DNA from: Acidobacteriaceae bacterium | GTDB taxonomy: Bacteria; Acidobacteriota; Terriglobia; Terriglobales; Acidobacteriaceae | Direction of reading: 5' to 3' | Assembly: GCA_003132405.1 (NCBI GenBank) | Contig: PKXQ01000133.1 | Span: 1-60,836 of the forward strand | Length of the DNA stretch: 60,836 bases | Shown here: positions 42,453 to 51,111 of the stretch, piece by piece | Position numbering within the stretch: the stretch's first letter is position 1 | How the letters are laid out: each line of letters begins with the position of its first letter | Program-made: the position numbers and the translations under genes | Notes under the pieces: generated by a model | The model's database searches: none | Told to the model about the DNA's origin: nothing | Seen by the model: the letters and a program-made list of their open reading frames with translations, nothing else

Positions 42453-44213
42453 TCAGACTGTGTAGCGTTCGTTGGCGAGCAGGCGCCCTGCGATCTGGCG
42501 GCGCAGTGCGATGGCGTTCACGGGATCGTGAGCTGCATAATCACGCAAGCGCGACAGATTGCGGCGCAGTTCGTCGGCATCGGAGCTGCCGCTAAGCACC
42601 GTTCTCGATGCTTGTTCGATGCGGGCGATGGCATCGCGCAGGTAGACAGCGGTAGCATCGGCGGCATTTGCCCCGGCGCCGGCGGCTGCAAGTTTGCGGC
42701 TGCGCAAGAGTGCCGACTCCATCGCGAAGACTTCCATGATGATGTCGGAGAGATTCATGATGATCTCTTGTTGCTGCTCGATCTTGTCGGCGTATTTTCC
42801 GTGCGCGATTCCAATGGTGAGCAAGGCGATTTTTTTGGCGCTGTGGACGAGATTCATTTCCGCGTCGTTTGTGAGCGCGGGCTGCGGCGGGGTTTGATTG
42901 AGGACGGCGCAGGCTGCTTCGAACAGCGGCAAAAGGCCGCGGGACGCTCGTTTCAGCGGCATGCCGGTGATGACCAGGCGATTGATTTCGCTGGTGCCTT
43001 CGAAGAGGCGGTTGATGCGCGAATCGCGATAGGCGCGCTCGACGGCATAATCGTGATGGTATCCGTAGCCGCCGTGGATTTGAACACCTTCATCGACGAC
43101 ATAGTCGAGCATTTCGGAGGCATAGACTTTGACCATCGAGCACTCGGCGGCAAACTCTTCGATGGCCTTGAGTTCCTGGTTGGGATCGCCGGTTGCTGCG
43201 CCGTGCATTTGATTTTCAATCAGTCCTACGACGCGCCAGGTCATCGACTCGGCTGCGAAAATGCGGATGGCCATTTCGGCGAGCTTGTGTTGAATGGCGC
43301 CGAAGTCGGCGATGGACGCGCCGAAAGCCTTGCGCTGCTTGGCATATTTCAGGCTGATGGCGAGGACGTTTTTCGCTGCGCCTACGCTGGCGGGGCCGAG
43401 TTTGAGGCGGCCGATGTTGAGAATGTTGAATGCGATGACGTGACCGCGGCCAATTTCTCCGAGGACGTTTTCTATTGGGACGGCGACGTTGTCGAAATAA
43501 ACGGCGGTGGTGGAACTGCCGGTGATGCCCATCTTGTGCTCTTCCGCGCCGCTGCTCACGCCGGGGAAGGCGCGCTCAACGAGGAAGGCGGTGAACTTTT
43601 CTCCGCCGACCTTAGCGAAGACGGTGAAGAGATCGGCGGCGCCGCCGTTGGTGATCCACATTTTCTGGCCGTTGAGGATGTAATGTTTCCCGTCGGGCGA
43701 GAGGTCGGCGCGAGTGCGCGCGGATAGCGCATCGGAGCCGGCGAGAGGCTCGGTGAGCGCATAGGCGGCGAGCATTTCGACTTTTGCGAGCTTCGGCAGA
43801 TATTTCCGCTTCTGCTGATCGTTGCCGAAGTAGACGAGGGGCAGCGTGCCGATACCGGTGTGAGCGGAGTGCCAGCCTCCATAGGAACCGTCGCGGCCCA
43901 AGCGCTCTGATGTGACCATGAGCGAGGGCAGATCCATGGCCATGCCGCCGTATTCTTCGGGGATGGTCATGGCAGTGAGGCCGAGATCGACGGACTTGCG
44001 CAGTACGCTGAGTGCGAGGCCGGGCTTTTTTTCGCGGATCGCGGGGAGGTTGGGCTCGACTTCGTTGGCCCAGAATTCGTCGACCATCTGGCCGACGGCG
44101 AGATGTTCGTCGGTCAGATCTTCGAGCGTGAAAATATCCTGGGGCGCCGAATCTTCGAGCAGAAACGCGGTGCCTTTGGTTGTCTTGCGCGGGGTATCTG
44201 TTAGTGTGGTCAT
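42453..44213 (-). CDS. Long acyl-CoA dehydrogenase (VLCAD/ACAD9-like)
   Basis: The 586-residue flavoprotein has a complete acyl-CoA dehydrogenase core: GLTAMTIPEEYGGMAMDLPS, YALTEPLAGSDALSARTRA, LNGQKMWITNGGAADLFTVF and the catalytic Glu in RINRLFEGTSEINRLV near residue 415. An extra C-terminal domain of about 150 residues gives it the length of VLCAD/ACAD9-type enzymes rather than the 380-400 of short ACADs. It would introduce the trans-2 double bond into an acyl-CoA. The ATG at 44213 lies only 11 bases from the divergent MaoC gene, so each promoter must overlap the other's coding sequence. It heads the operon with the MDR enzyme and the hydrolase. Confidence 0.9.
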   Translation of the reverse strand: MTTLTDTPRKTTKGTAFLLEDSAPQDIFTLEDLTDEHLAVGQMVDEFWANEVEPNLPAIREKKPGLALSVLRKSVDLGLTAMTIPEEYGGMAMDLPSLMVTSERLGRDGSYGGWHSAHTGIGTLPLVYFGNDQQKRKYLPKLAKVEMLAAYALTEPLAGSDALSARTRADLSPDGKHYILNGQKMWITNGGAADLFTVFAKVGGEKFTAFLVERAFPGVSSGAEEHKMGITGSSTTAVYFDNVAVPIENVLGEIGRGHVIAFNILNIGRLKLGPASVGAAKNVLAISLKYAKQRKAFGASIADFGAIQHKLAEMAIRIFAAESMTWRVVGLIENQMHGAATGDPNQELKAIEEFAAECSMVKVYASEMLDYVVDEGVQIHGGYGYHHDYAVERAYRDSRINRLFEGTSEINRLVITGMPLKRASRGLLPLFEAACAVLNQTPPQPALTNDAEMNLVHSAKKIALLTIGIAHGKYADKIEQQQEIIMNLSDIIMEVFAMESALLRSRKLAAAGAGANAADATAVYLRDAIARIEQASRTVLSGSSDADELRRNLSRLRDYAAHDPVNAIALRRQIAGRLLANERYTV

Positions 44214-44224
44214 GAAATATTCCT

Positions 44225-44707
44225 ATGCCGCCTTTTGAAATTGAGAATCTGAAATCTTTGAAACAGTACGAAGGGCGCGAGTTTCCCGCGACCGACTGGT
44301 TTGTTGTCAGCGAGGATCGCATCCAGAAATTTTCGGAAGTCACCGAGGATTTTCAGTGGATTCATATGGATGACGAACGGGCGCGGCGTGAGTCTCCATT
44401 TGGGGGCGCAATTGCTCAGGGCTTTCTCACGCTTTCGCTGCTGAGTTACTGGGTGAAACAGGCGATCCAGATACGAACGGGCGTCGCCATGACGGTCAAT
44501 TATGGACTGAATAAGGTGCGGTTTCCTTTGCCGGTGCGTTCGGGATCGAGGGTGCGCGCTGGCGTGACTTTGCTTTCGGCGAAGGAGTCGGCGCGATTTA
44601 TTGACGTGGTCTTCCTTATACGCATGGAAAGCCAGGGCGTTGACGGTAAGCCTTCCACTAAGCCCTGCTGCGTTGCCGAATGGCTGGTTCGCTATTATGC
44701 GAAGTGA
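44225..44707 (+). CDS. MaoC-like enoyl-CoA hydratase
   Basis: The 160-residue protein has the single hotdog fold of MaoC/(R)-specific enoyl-CoA hydratases. The catalytic hydratase motif is in EDFQWIHMDDERARRESPFG, where Asp and His in the first part and the Gly-rich block GGAIAQGFLTLSLLSYW form the active site. It would hydrate a trans-2-enoyl-CoA to the (R)-3-hydroxyacyl-CoA. It starts 11 bases from the divergent long ACAD, so the pair probably acts together. It ends eight bases before the 3' end of the convergent phosphotransferase gene. Confidence 0.88.
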   Translation: MPPFEIENLKSLKQYEGREFPATDWFVVSEDRIQKFSEVTEDFQWIHMDDERARRESPFGGAIAQGFLTLSLLSYWVKQAIQIRTGVAMTVNYGLNKVRFPLPVRSGSRVRAGVTLLSAKESARFIDVVFLIRMESQGVDGKPSTKPCCVAEWLVRYYAK

Positions 44708-44715
44708 GCGGCAAT

Positions 44716-45780
44716 TCATATCGTCTCGCTTTCGGCGGTGAGCCAGGAGGCGCGCATTAGAGTGTGAATTCTCTGCGGCAGCACGGCGAAACGCTCGTCT
44801 TGCGTCAATCCCTGCGCGTAGCGATAGTAGATTTGCTGAATGATGACGGCCACTTTGAAACGTGCAAAGCCCAGATAGAAAATCATGTCGCCGGGATCGC
44901 GGCCGGTGGCGGCGGCGTAACGCTCGACTAACTGGGCGCGAGTCAGGGTGCCGGGAAGCGTGGTGGGCGCGCTGCGAATTTCCTTGAAATCTTCGGGGTC
45001 TTGAGGGTTAGTCCAGTAGGCGAGCGCTGTTCCGAGGTCGGTGAGCGGGTCGCCAATGGTGCACATCTCCCAATCGAGGACACCAGCGATTTTTGTCGGG
45101 TCATTGGGATCGAGGACGAGGTTGTCGTATTTGTAGTCGTTGTGGATTAGCGCCGATTCATGGGTTGCGGGCATGCGGGCGGTGAGCCATGGAGAGATGC
45201 GTTCGACTTCGGGCAGGTCGTGCGTTTTCGAATTGTGGTAGCGCTCGATCCAGCCTTTGACCTGGCGTTCGAGATAGCCTTGCGGCTTGCCTAGATCGGC
45301 GAGGCCGGTTGCGGCGTAATCGAGCGTATGCAGACGCGCTAGATTGTCGATGAATACTTCACTCAGGCGGCACGCGGTCTCCGGCGGAAAAGGCATGCCA
45401 GGAGGGGGATCGCGGCGGATGATCAATCCGCGAATCGGCTCCATCAAATAGAAGGGTGCGTTGAGGATCGACGGATCGTCGCAGTAGAGGAGCGCTTTCG
45501 GCGCAAGCGGATAGGCAGTGTGGAGTTTCGAGAGCACGCGAAATTCGCGGGCCATGTCATGCGCGGAGCGCACTTTGCTGCCGAAAGGTGGGCGACGCAG
45601 GACGAGTTCGCGGTTGCCGAGACGCAGCAAGTAGGTCAGATTGGAATGGCCGCCGGGAAATTGCTCGACTGTAATTGGGCCGGCGTCGCCGAGGCGATCT
45701 TGCAGAAAGGGTTGCAGGCGGGCGATGTCGAGCTCTTCGCCTGCTCTTACTGTTCCGGCTTGATCTCTGAGTACCACCAT
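44716..45780 (-). CDS. Aminoglycoside phosphotransferase-like kinase of the ACAD10/11 N-terminal type
   Basis: The 354-residue protein has the APH-like kinase fold of the N-terminal half of human ACAD10/11: EQFPGGHSNLTYLLRLGN near residue 40, ELVLRRPPFGS, the catalytic loop SALIHNDYKYDNLVLDP and the metal-binding AGVLDWEMCTIGDPLTDLG. By comparison with ACAD11 and LvaA it would phosphorylate the 4-hydroxy group of a 4-hydroxyacyl-CoA. The ATG at 45780 is chosen because AGGAA lies ten bases upstream and the family N terminus starts there; the frame runs back to 46113 inside the upstream gene. It is the last gene of a five-gene operon; its usual partner, the ACAD11-type dehydrogenase, is at 34170. 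Confidence 0.9.
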   Translation of the reverse strand: MVVLRDQAGTVRAGEELDIARLQPFLQDRLGDAGPITVEQFPGGHSNLTYLLRLGNRELVLRRPPFGSKVRSAHDMAREFRVLSKLHTAYPLAPKALLYCDDPSILNAPFYLMEPIRGLIIRRDPPPGMPFPPETACRLSEVFIDNLARLHTLDYAATGLADLGKPQGYLERQVKGWIERYHNSKTHDLPEVERISPWLTARMPATHESALIHNDYKYDNLVLDPNDPTKIAGVLDWEMCTIGDPLTDLGTALAYWTNPQDPEDFKEIRSAPTTLPGTLTRAQLVERYAAATGRDPGDMIFYLGFARFKVAVIIQQIYYRYAQGLTQDERFAVLPQRIHTLMRASWLTAESETI

Positions 45781-45797
45781 ATTGCAGTTCCTGTTAC

Positions 45798-46517
45798 CTA
45801 CCGATACGTCAGTAGGCCGTCGCCATCGAGATGCGGATGCGCGTTGAAAGTGCTCAGGGTGAAGCGTTCGCCTGACGCTAGAAATTCGCTGAAGGAAGCG
45901 TTGCGCGACATCCAGGTCATTTGCAGCGCGTCTTCGGGGGAAAGATGCAGGGCGCGGCGCATGGCCGCGCCGATCGGGCCCGCCGACGTGAAGGCTACTG
46001 CGGTTGCCGATGGTGGAGTGTCGCGTATTACTTGCGCCAAGCCTCGCTCGACGCGCAGACAAAAATCGTTCCATGATTCGACATTCGCTGCGGTGATTTC
46101 TCCCGCGACCCACGTGCTGATCACGGCTTCGAACAATTGTTGAAAAGTCTTGCGGCGGTCAGCGTGGTCGAGTGCTGCTTCGAATTCGCGGCGCATTTCT
46201 CGGATCTCGGGATTGTCGTGAAGCAGTTGGGGAAGGCATTCGCGCAGTACCGCCTCAGCTTGATATTCGTCGAATTCGTTCATGACCTTTGGCTCTCGAA
46301 AAGCAATGCCAGCGCTGCGATAGGCTTCACCTACGATGCGGGCCGTCTCGCGTTGCCGCGCGCGCGGGCCGGAATAGACAGCGTCAAAAACCACGCCCCG
46401 TTGCGACCAAAACTGGCCGAGCAATCCGGATTGCGCTTCGCCGTTCGCGCAGAGCTTGTCATAGTCGTCAGCGAGAAAAGATGCTTGGCCATGGCGTACC
46501 AGGATGATTTGGCTCAT
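45798..46517 (-). CDS. Histidine phosphatase (phosphoglycerate-mutase superfamily)
   Basis: The 239-residue protein is a histidine phosphatase. The catalytic block IILVRHGQASF (RHG at about residues 7-9) is at the start, the second Arg in YSGPRARQRETARIVGEA, a Glu in FDEYQAEAVLRECLPQ, and the second His in AVAFTSAGPIGAA (a shortened or altered SHG-type motif, TSAG), which lacks a clear His and is therefore unusual. It overlaps the FadB-like stop codon by four bases and precedes the kinase by 17 bases. In the proposed pathway a phosphatase could recycle or proof-read the phosphorylated intermediate. Confidence 0.85.
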   Translation of the reverse strand: MSQIILVRHGQASFLADDYDKLCANGEAQSGLLGQFWSQRGVVFDAVYSGPRARQRETARIVGEAYRSAGIAFREPKVMNEFDEYQAEAVLRECLPQLLHDNPEIREMRREFEAALDHADRRKTFQQLFEAVISTWVAGEITAANVESWNDFCLRVERGLAQVIRDTPPSATAVAFTSAGPIGAAMRRALHLSPEDALQMTWMSRNASFSEFLASGERFTLSTFNAHPHLDGDGLLTYR

Positions 46518-48652
46518 GCGCGAAGAGCAATCTCTGGGGCGGCCTGCGACTCTTTGTCGAAATCGGCAAACGTCTTACCAGACTGCGCGAGGCGCTTCAG
46601 CAGCGGAGCGGGCGCCCAGAGCTCTCCATGCTGCCGATGAAAGTCGCAAATGCGCTCATAGACTTTTTGCAATCCCATGGTGTCGGCATACCACATGGGG
46701 CCGCCGCGGTGGGCGGGAAATCCGTAGCCATTGATGTAGATGATGTCGATGTCGACGGCGCGCAGCGCGTATCCTTCTTCGAGGATGCGTGCTCCTTCAT
46801 TGACCAGCGCGTAGATGCAACGGTCGACAATTTCAGCGGATGAGATTTGGCGCTGCGGAATTCCTGCTTCCGCGCTCCACTGCCGAACCAACGCGATCAC
46901 CTCGGGATCGGGTGTTGGGCGCCGGTTCTCGTCGTATAGATACCAGCCGCGTAGCGTTTTCTGGCCGTAGCGTCCCATTTCGCAAAGACGATCTTCGGCG
47001 AAGGGTTGGCGAATTCCTGGTTTTTCGAGATGACGGTATTCTTTGCGAATGCGCCAGCCGACATCGAGACCCGCGAGGTCGCCGGTAGCCATTGGGCCCA
47101 TAGCGTTGCCGAAGTCGACTAGAGCCTGGTCGACGGACTGCGCGTCCGATCCTTCTTCGATGAGGAACTGGGCTTCGCGGCGGTAGGGGCCGAACATGCG
47201 GTTGCCGACGAAGCCGCGGCAGTTCCCTACCAGCACTCCGATCTTGCCAAGTTTCTTGGAGAGTTGCATGCAGGTGGCGATTACTTCTTTGCTCGACTTT
47301 GTGCCGCGGACGATTTCGAGTAGGCGCATTACATTGGCCGGACTGAAAAAGTGCGTGCCGATTACGGATTCCGGGCGCGATGTGGCGCTGGCAATTTCGT
47401 CGATATCGAGCGTCGAGGTGTTGCTGGCTAGAATCGCTCCTTTTCGGCAGACCCGATCGAGGTCGCCGAACACCGCCTTCTTTAACGCCATGCCTTCGAA
47501 GACCGCCTCCACCACCATGTCTACGTCGGAGAACGCATCGTAGCTGAGCACGGGAGTGATGATGTGGAGGCATTCGTCGGCGAAGGTTTGCGTAATGCGA
47601 CCGCGTTGGACTGATGTGGCGTAGTTCTTTTTTATTTTGCCGAGGCCCTGTTCGAGCGCGGCCTCGTCGACCTCTTTGAGAAGAACCGGGATGCTGGCGT
47701 TGGCAAAGACCATCGCGATGCCTCCGCCCATGGTTCCAGAGCCGACGACGGCGACGCGATTGATGGGGAGCACCGGAGTTTCTTTGGGGATGTCGGGAAT
47801 CTTTGCGACTTTGCGCTCGCCGAAGAAAACGTGGATGAGGGCTTTCGATTGATCGGAGAAAAGGCATTCGGTAAAAAGTTTTGCCTCGGCCTCGCAGCCT
47901 TGATCGAACGGAAGCTTGGTGGAGGCTTCGACGGCGTCGATCGCGGCCAGCGGAGCTATCAGGCCTCGCTGTTTCTTACGGGCCGTGTCGCGTGCGGCGG
48001 AAAAAATTACTGCGTTCTCGGCAGCTGTTCCCTGCTTGTCGGCGCGCTCGCGTGTTTTGGGCGCGGGCTTGGCGGCGATTTCACACGCGAAGGTTACGGC
48101 TCCGGCTAACAGATCGCCATCAATCAAACGGTCAATCAGTCCGAGGGCTGCTGCGTCGCGCGCTGAGATGGGCTTGCCCTCGGCGCACATTTCTACCGCT
48201 TTGGCGACACCTACTAAGCGCGGCAGGCGCTGCGTTCCACCGGCTCCGGGAATGATGCCGAGCTTTACTTCGGGCTGGCCTACTTGCGCGGAGGGCGATG
48301 CGACGCGATAGTGGCCGGCCATGGCGAGTTCCAGCCCGCCGCCGAATGCCTGGCCATGAATCGCCATTACTACCGGCTTGGCGCTGTCCTCTATTTTAAG
48401 TAGCAGCGGGAGCAGGCTTCGGCGCGGACCGCCGGAGGTCATCTTGCCGAATTCTTTGATGTCGGCTCCGGCTACGAATGTGCGACCGGCGCCGATTACT
48501 ACCGCCGCTTTCACGGTGGGGTCGTGGTTGATTTCGTCGATTGCCGCACCGATACCTTCGGGCACGCCGGGACTGAGAGCGTTCACGGGCGGGTTGTCGA
48601 TGGTAATGATTACAACGTCGTTGTCTTTTGTGATTTTCACTAAGTTGTTCAT
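46514..48652 (-). CDS. Bifunctional enoyl-CoA hydratase/3-hydroxyacyl-CoA dehydrogenase
   Basis: The 712-residue protein fuses an N-terminal enoyl-CoA hydratase (about residues 1-190) to a 3-hydroxyacyl-CoA dehydrogenase (about 290-690), the FadB/FadJ and MFE1 order. The hydratase oxyanion and catalytic Glu region is AIHGQAFGGGLELAMAGH and GQPEVKLGIIPGAGG. The dehydrogenase has the Rossmann motif VAVVGSGTMGGGIAMVFA near residue 300 and the catalytic His in GTHFFSPANVMRLLEIV. It would hydrate enoyl-CoA and oxidise the (S)-3-hydroxyacyl-CoA with NAD. It overlaps the ligase gene by four bases and the phosphatase gene by four bases. No thiolase gene is in the window. Confidence 0.93.
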   Translation of the reverse strand: MNNLVKITKDNDVVIITIDNPPVNALSPGVPEGIGAAIDEINHDPTVKAAVVIGAGRTFVAGADIKEFGKMTSGGPRRSLLPLLLKIEDSAKPVVMAIHGQAFGGGLELAMAGHYRVASPSAQVGQPEVKLGIIPGAGGTQRLPRLVGVAKAVEMCAEGKPISARDAAALGLIDRLIDGDLLAGAVTFACEIAAKPAPKTRERADKQGTAAENAVIFSAARDTARKKQRGLIAPLAAIDAVEASTKLPFDQGCEAEAKLFTECLFSDQSKALIHVFFGERKVAKIPDIPKETPVLPINRVAVVGSGTMGGGIAMVFANASIPVLLKEVDEAALEQGLGKIKKNYATSVQRGRITQTFADECLHIITPVLSYDAFSDVDMVVEAVFEGMALKKAVFGDLDRVCRKGAILASNTSTLDIDEIASATSRPESVIGTHFFSPANVMRLLEIVRGTKSSKEVIATCMQLSKKLGKIGVLVGNCRGFVGNRMFGPYRREAQFLIEEGSDAQSVDQALVDFGNAMGPMATGDLAGLDVGWRIRKEYRHLEKPGIRQPFAEDRLCEMGRYGQKTLRGWYLYDENRRPTPDPEVIALVRQWSAEAGIPQRQISSAEIVDRCIYALVNEGARILEEGYALRAVDIDIIYINGYGFPAHRGGPMWYADTMGLQKVYERICDFHRQHGELWAPAPLLKRLAQSGKTFADFDKESQAAPEIALRA

Positions 48653-50289
48653 TGGGCGATTTCCGTTTGATATTTTTTGCGCAACTCTCTTTTGAGGACT
48701 TTGCCGGTTGCGGTTTTGGGCAAGCTTTCACAAAACTCGATCGACTGCGGACATTTATAGTGGGCGAGACGGGCGCGGCAAAAGTCGATTAATTCTGATT
48801 CGCTGACTTTGCTGCCGGGTTTCGTTACCACTACGGCTCGGGGGACTTCTCCCCATTTCTGATCGGACGCTGGAATCACCGCAGCTTCGTAAACGGCGGG
48901 ATGCGCTAGCAGCGTTTGTTCGACGTCGAGCGAGGAAATGTTTTCTCCGCCGCTCACGATGATGTCTTTTTTGCGATCGACGATGCGGATGTATCCGTTC
49001 TCCTCAAAGACGGCCACGTCGCCGGTATGAAACCAGCCGCCGCGCATGGCTTCTGCCGTGGCTTCGGGCTGTCGCCAATAACCGGCCATGACGCCGTCAC
49101 TGCGGGCAATGATTTCTCCCATAGTTTGACCGTCGCGCGCTACGTCATTGTCATTGGCATCGACTACGCGCAGTTCACAGCCGGGAAAGGCGTAGCCGGT
49201 CATCGCCTGGAGTTTGTAGCGCTCTTCGAGGGTGCATTGGATATCAGGCCTGAGTTCGGCGTTCGACAGCGATGGCGAGCACTCCGTCAGCCCATAGCCC
49301 GAATAGCAACTGAATCCCAATGTCTGCTCGACCTCGCGGATTAATGTTGGAGAGGATGCGGCGCCGCCGATAGTCGCCCACTCGACACTGCTCAGGTCGT
49401 ATTTTGAGCGGGCGGGCGAATTCACCAGCGCAGCGGCCATGATTGGAACGAGCGTCAGAGCGCCCACACGCTCGCTTTGCACCAAACGAAAAACTTCCTC
49501 GGGAAGGAAGCGCGGAAGCATGACGTGGGTTCCTCCGACGAAGGTAATCGTGTGGGCTGCTCCCCATCCGTTGGCGTGGAAGAGCGGGATCGTGTGCAGC
49601 ATCACGTCTTCGTAGCGCGTGTGATGGTATAGGCCGATGCTCATGGCGTGCAGATAAATATTGCGATGCGTGAGCATCACGCCCTTGGGGCTGGCGCTGG
49701 TTCCGCTGGTGTAGAAAATTTCGGCGACGGCGTTTTCGTCGAACTCCATCACGTCGGGGCGGTAGGGAGTGGCGGAGGCGAGCATTTGCTCGTAGGTTGG
49801 ATTGGAGAGCCAATCTTCCTGCGGCGTTGCCAGATTTGGCTGAACGCTATTTGGCTGAACATTGATCGGCTGCACATCGTTTGGCTGCACATCGAGTTGG
49901 TGAAAAGAGCGCACGGTGCGCAGGTCGTGGCGAAAGGAATCGACTAGGCCAGCGAACTCTTGTTCGAAGAAGAGGAATGCGGAGCCGGAATCATTCAGGA
50001 TGTAGGCTAGTTCGGGCGCGGCCAATCGGATGTTGAGAGGAAGAAGAATGCAACCTGCTTCGAGGACTCCGAAGTAGGCTTCGAGGAGGCGATGACAGTT
50101 GAGGCTGAGGAAGGCGATGCGATCTCCTGGCTTCGCTCCGGCGGCGCGCAAGGCTCCGGCTAGGCGGGCAACGCGATCGCCAAATTCGGCGTAGGTGAAG
50201 CGATTGTGCTGGCAGACAACGGCCGTCTTGCGCGGAAATTGTTCTTGCGCGTAGCGAAGAAAGCGGACCGGAGTTAGAGGGATATTCAT
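48649..50289 (-). CDS. Acyl-CoA synthetase (AMP-forming)
   Basis: The 546-residue ANL-family enzyme activates a carboxylic acid with ATP and CoA. Visible are the P-loop-like motif EIFYTSGTSASPKGVMLTHRN near residue 187, the YGLTECSP block, GEIIARSDGVMAGYW, the hinge RIVDRKKDIIVSGGENISS and the C-terminal Lys in PKTATGKVLKRELR. Between residues about 130 and 150 there is a four-fold repeat of a VQPN-type pentapeptide (DVQPN, DVQPI, NVQPN, SVQPN), encoded by a 15-bp tandem repeat, inserted in a loop. It follows the SDR gene by 12 bases. Chain length of the substrate is unknown. Confidence 0.93.
   Translation of the reverse strand: MNIPLTPVRFLRYAQEQFPRKTAVVCQHNRFTYAEFGDRVARLAGALRAAGAKPGDRIAFLSLNCHRLLEAYFGVLEAGCILLPLNIRLAAPELAYILNDSGSAFLFFEQEFAGLVDSFRHDLRTVRSFHQLDVQPNDVQPINVQPNSVQPNLATPQEDWLSNPTYEQMLASATPYRPDVMEFDENAVAEIFYTSGTSASPKGVMLTHRNIYLHAMSIGLYHHTRYEDVMLHTIPLFHANGWGAAHTITFVGGTHVMLPRFLPEEVFRLVQSERVGALTLVPIMAAALVNSPARSKYDLSSVEWATIGGAASSPTLIREVEQTLGFSCYSGYGLTECSPSLSNAELRPDIQCTLEERYKLQAMTGYAFPGCELRVVDANDNDVARDGQTMGEIIARSDGVMAGYWRQPEATAEAMRGGWFHTGDVAVFEENGYIRIVDRKKDIIVSGGENISSLDVEQTLLAHPAVYEAAVIPASDQKWGEVPRAVVVTKPGSKVSESELIDFCRARLAHYKCPQSIEFCESLPKTATGKVLKRELRKKYQTEIAQ
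49839..49897. repeat. 15-bp tandem repeat inside the acyl-CoA synthetase gene
   Basis: Four near-identical 15-bp units (TTTGGCTGAACGCTA, TTTGGCTGAACATTG, then ATCGGCTGCACATCG and TTTGGCTGCACATCG on the plus strand) encode VQPN-type pentapeptides. In-frame units of 15 bp do not disturb the reading frame. Confidence 0.8.
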
Positions 50290-50301
50290 AGAACTAAATT
50301 A

Positions 50302-51072
50302 CTACCAGGCGGTTTGACCTCCGTCGACTACCAACACGTGGCCGGTAACGTAGGCGGACGCGGCCGATGCCAGGAATACTGCTGCGCCTTTCAGATCGTG
50401 ATCGGAGCCGAAGCGGTGCAGCGGAATTTTCTCCAGCAGAGAATCTTTACGATGTTCGATGACCCATTCGGACATATGGGTTGGAAACCATCCCGGGGCG
50501 ATGGCGTTGACCTGGATATTGTGAGGCGCCCACTTGCAGGCGAGATCTTTAGTGAAGGCGATGACGCCACCTTTGCTGGCGTGATAGCCGATGGCCTGGA
50601 GTTCGGCGGAGGCTCCTCCCAAACCCGCGACGGACGCGATGTTGATGATCTTGCCGGAGCCTTGCGAGACCATGGCTTTGCCTGCCGCCTGACAGAAGAG
50701 GAAGGTGCCGGTCAGGTTGGTAGAGAGAACTCTGTCCCATTGGTCGAGGGTCATGTCTTCGACGGGAGCTCCCCAGGAGACGCCCGCGTTGTTGATGAGG
50801 ATGTCGAGGCGGCCGAACTTGGCGAGAGTTTCATCGACCACGAGTTGAATCGCTGATTTATCTTTGACGTCGCATGCCAGCGCTAGGGTTTCGACGCCAC
50901 GGGCTCGCAAGGACTGGGCTGCTTCTTCGCAGCGTTCTTTTTTGCGAGCGCAGAGGACGACGTTGGCTCCCATCTCGGCGAGGCCTTCGGCCATCTGGCG
51001 GCCGAGGCCCATGGAGCCTCCGGAGATGACGGCGACTTGGCCGGTCAGGTCGAAAAGCTGTTTGACGTTCAT
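50302..51072 (-). CDS. SDR-family oxidoreductase
   Basis: The 256-residue protein is a classical short-chain dehydrogenase. The nucleotide-binding motif is GGSMGLGRQMAEGLAEMGAN at residues 18-37, NNAGVSWG is at the beta-4 position, and the catalytic Ser, Tyr and Lys are in INIASVAGLGG and GYHASKGGVIAFTK. In the levulinate/4-hydroxyacid pathway an SDR (LvaD) interconverts 4-oxo and 4-hydroxyacyl-CoA; here the operon position suggests a similar role, though other 3-oxoacyl or hydroxyacyl steps are possible. It is the first gene of the five-gene operon and has the shared operator upstream. Confidence 0.87.
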   Translation of the reverse strand: MNVKQLFDLTGQVAVISGGSMGLGRQMAEGLAEMGANVVLCARKKERCEEAAQSLRARGVETLALACDVKDKSAIQLVVDETLAKFGRLDILINNAGVSWGAPVEDMTLDQWDRVLSTNLTGTFLFCQAAGKAMVSQGSGKIINIASVAGLGGASAELQAIGYHASKGGVIAFTKDLACKWAPHNIQVNAIAPGWFPTHMSEWVIEHRKDSLLEKIPLHRFGSDHDLKGAAVFLASAASAYVTGHVLVVDGGQTAW

Positions 51073-51111
51073 TGGTGCAGCGGCCCTTCGTCGCGGAAGT
51101 GACGCACAAAA

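Noticed and set aside
42528..43727. 399-codon plus-strand ORF
   Set aside because: Antisense to the long acyl-CoA dehydrogenase, which has all the catalytic motifs.
46833..47867. 344-codon minus-strand ORF
   Set aside because: Arg- and Pro-rich frame inside the FadB-like gene, typical of an alternative frame in GC-rich DNA.
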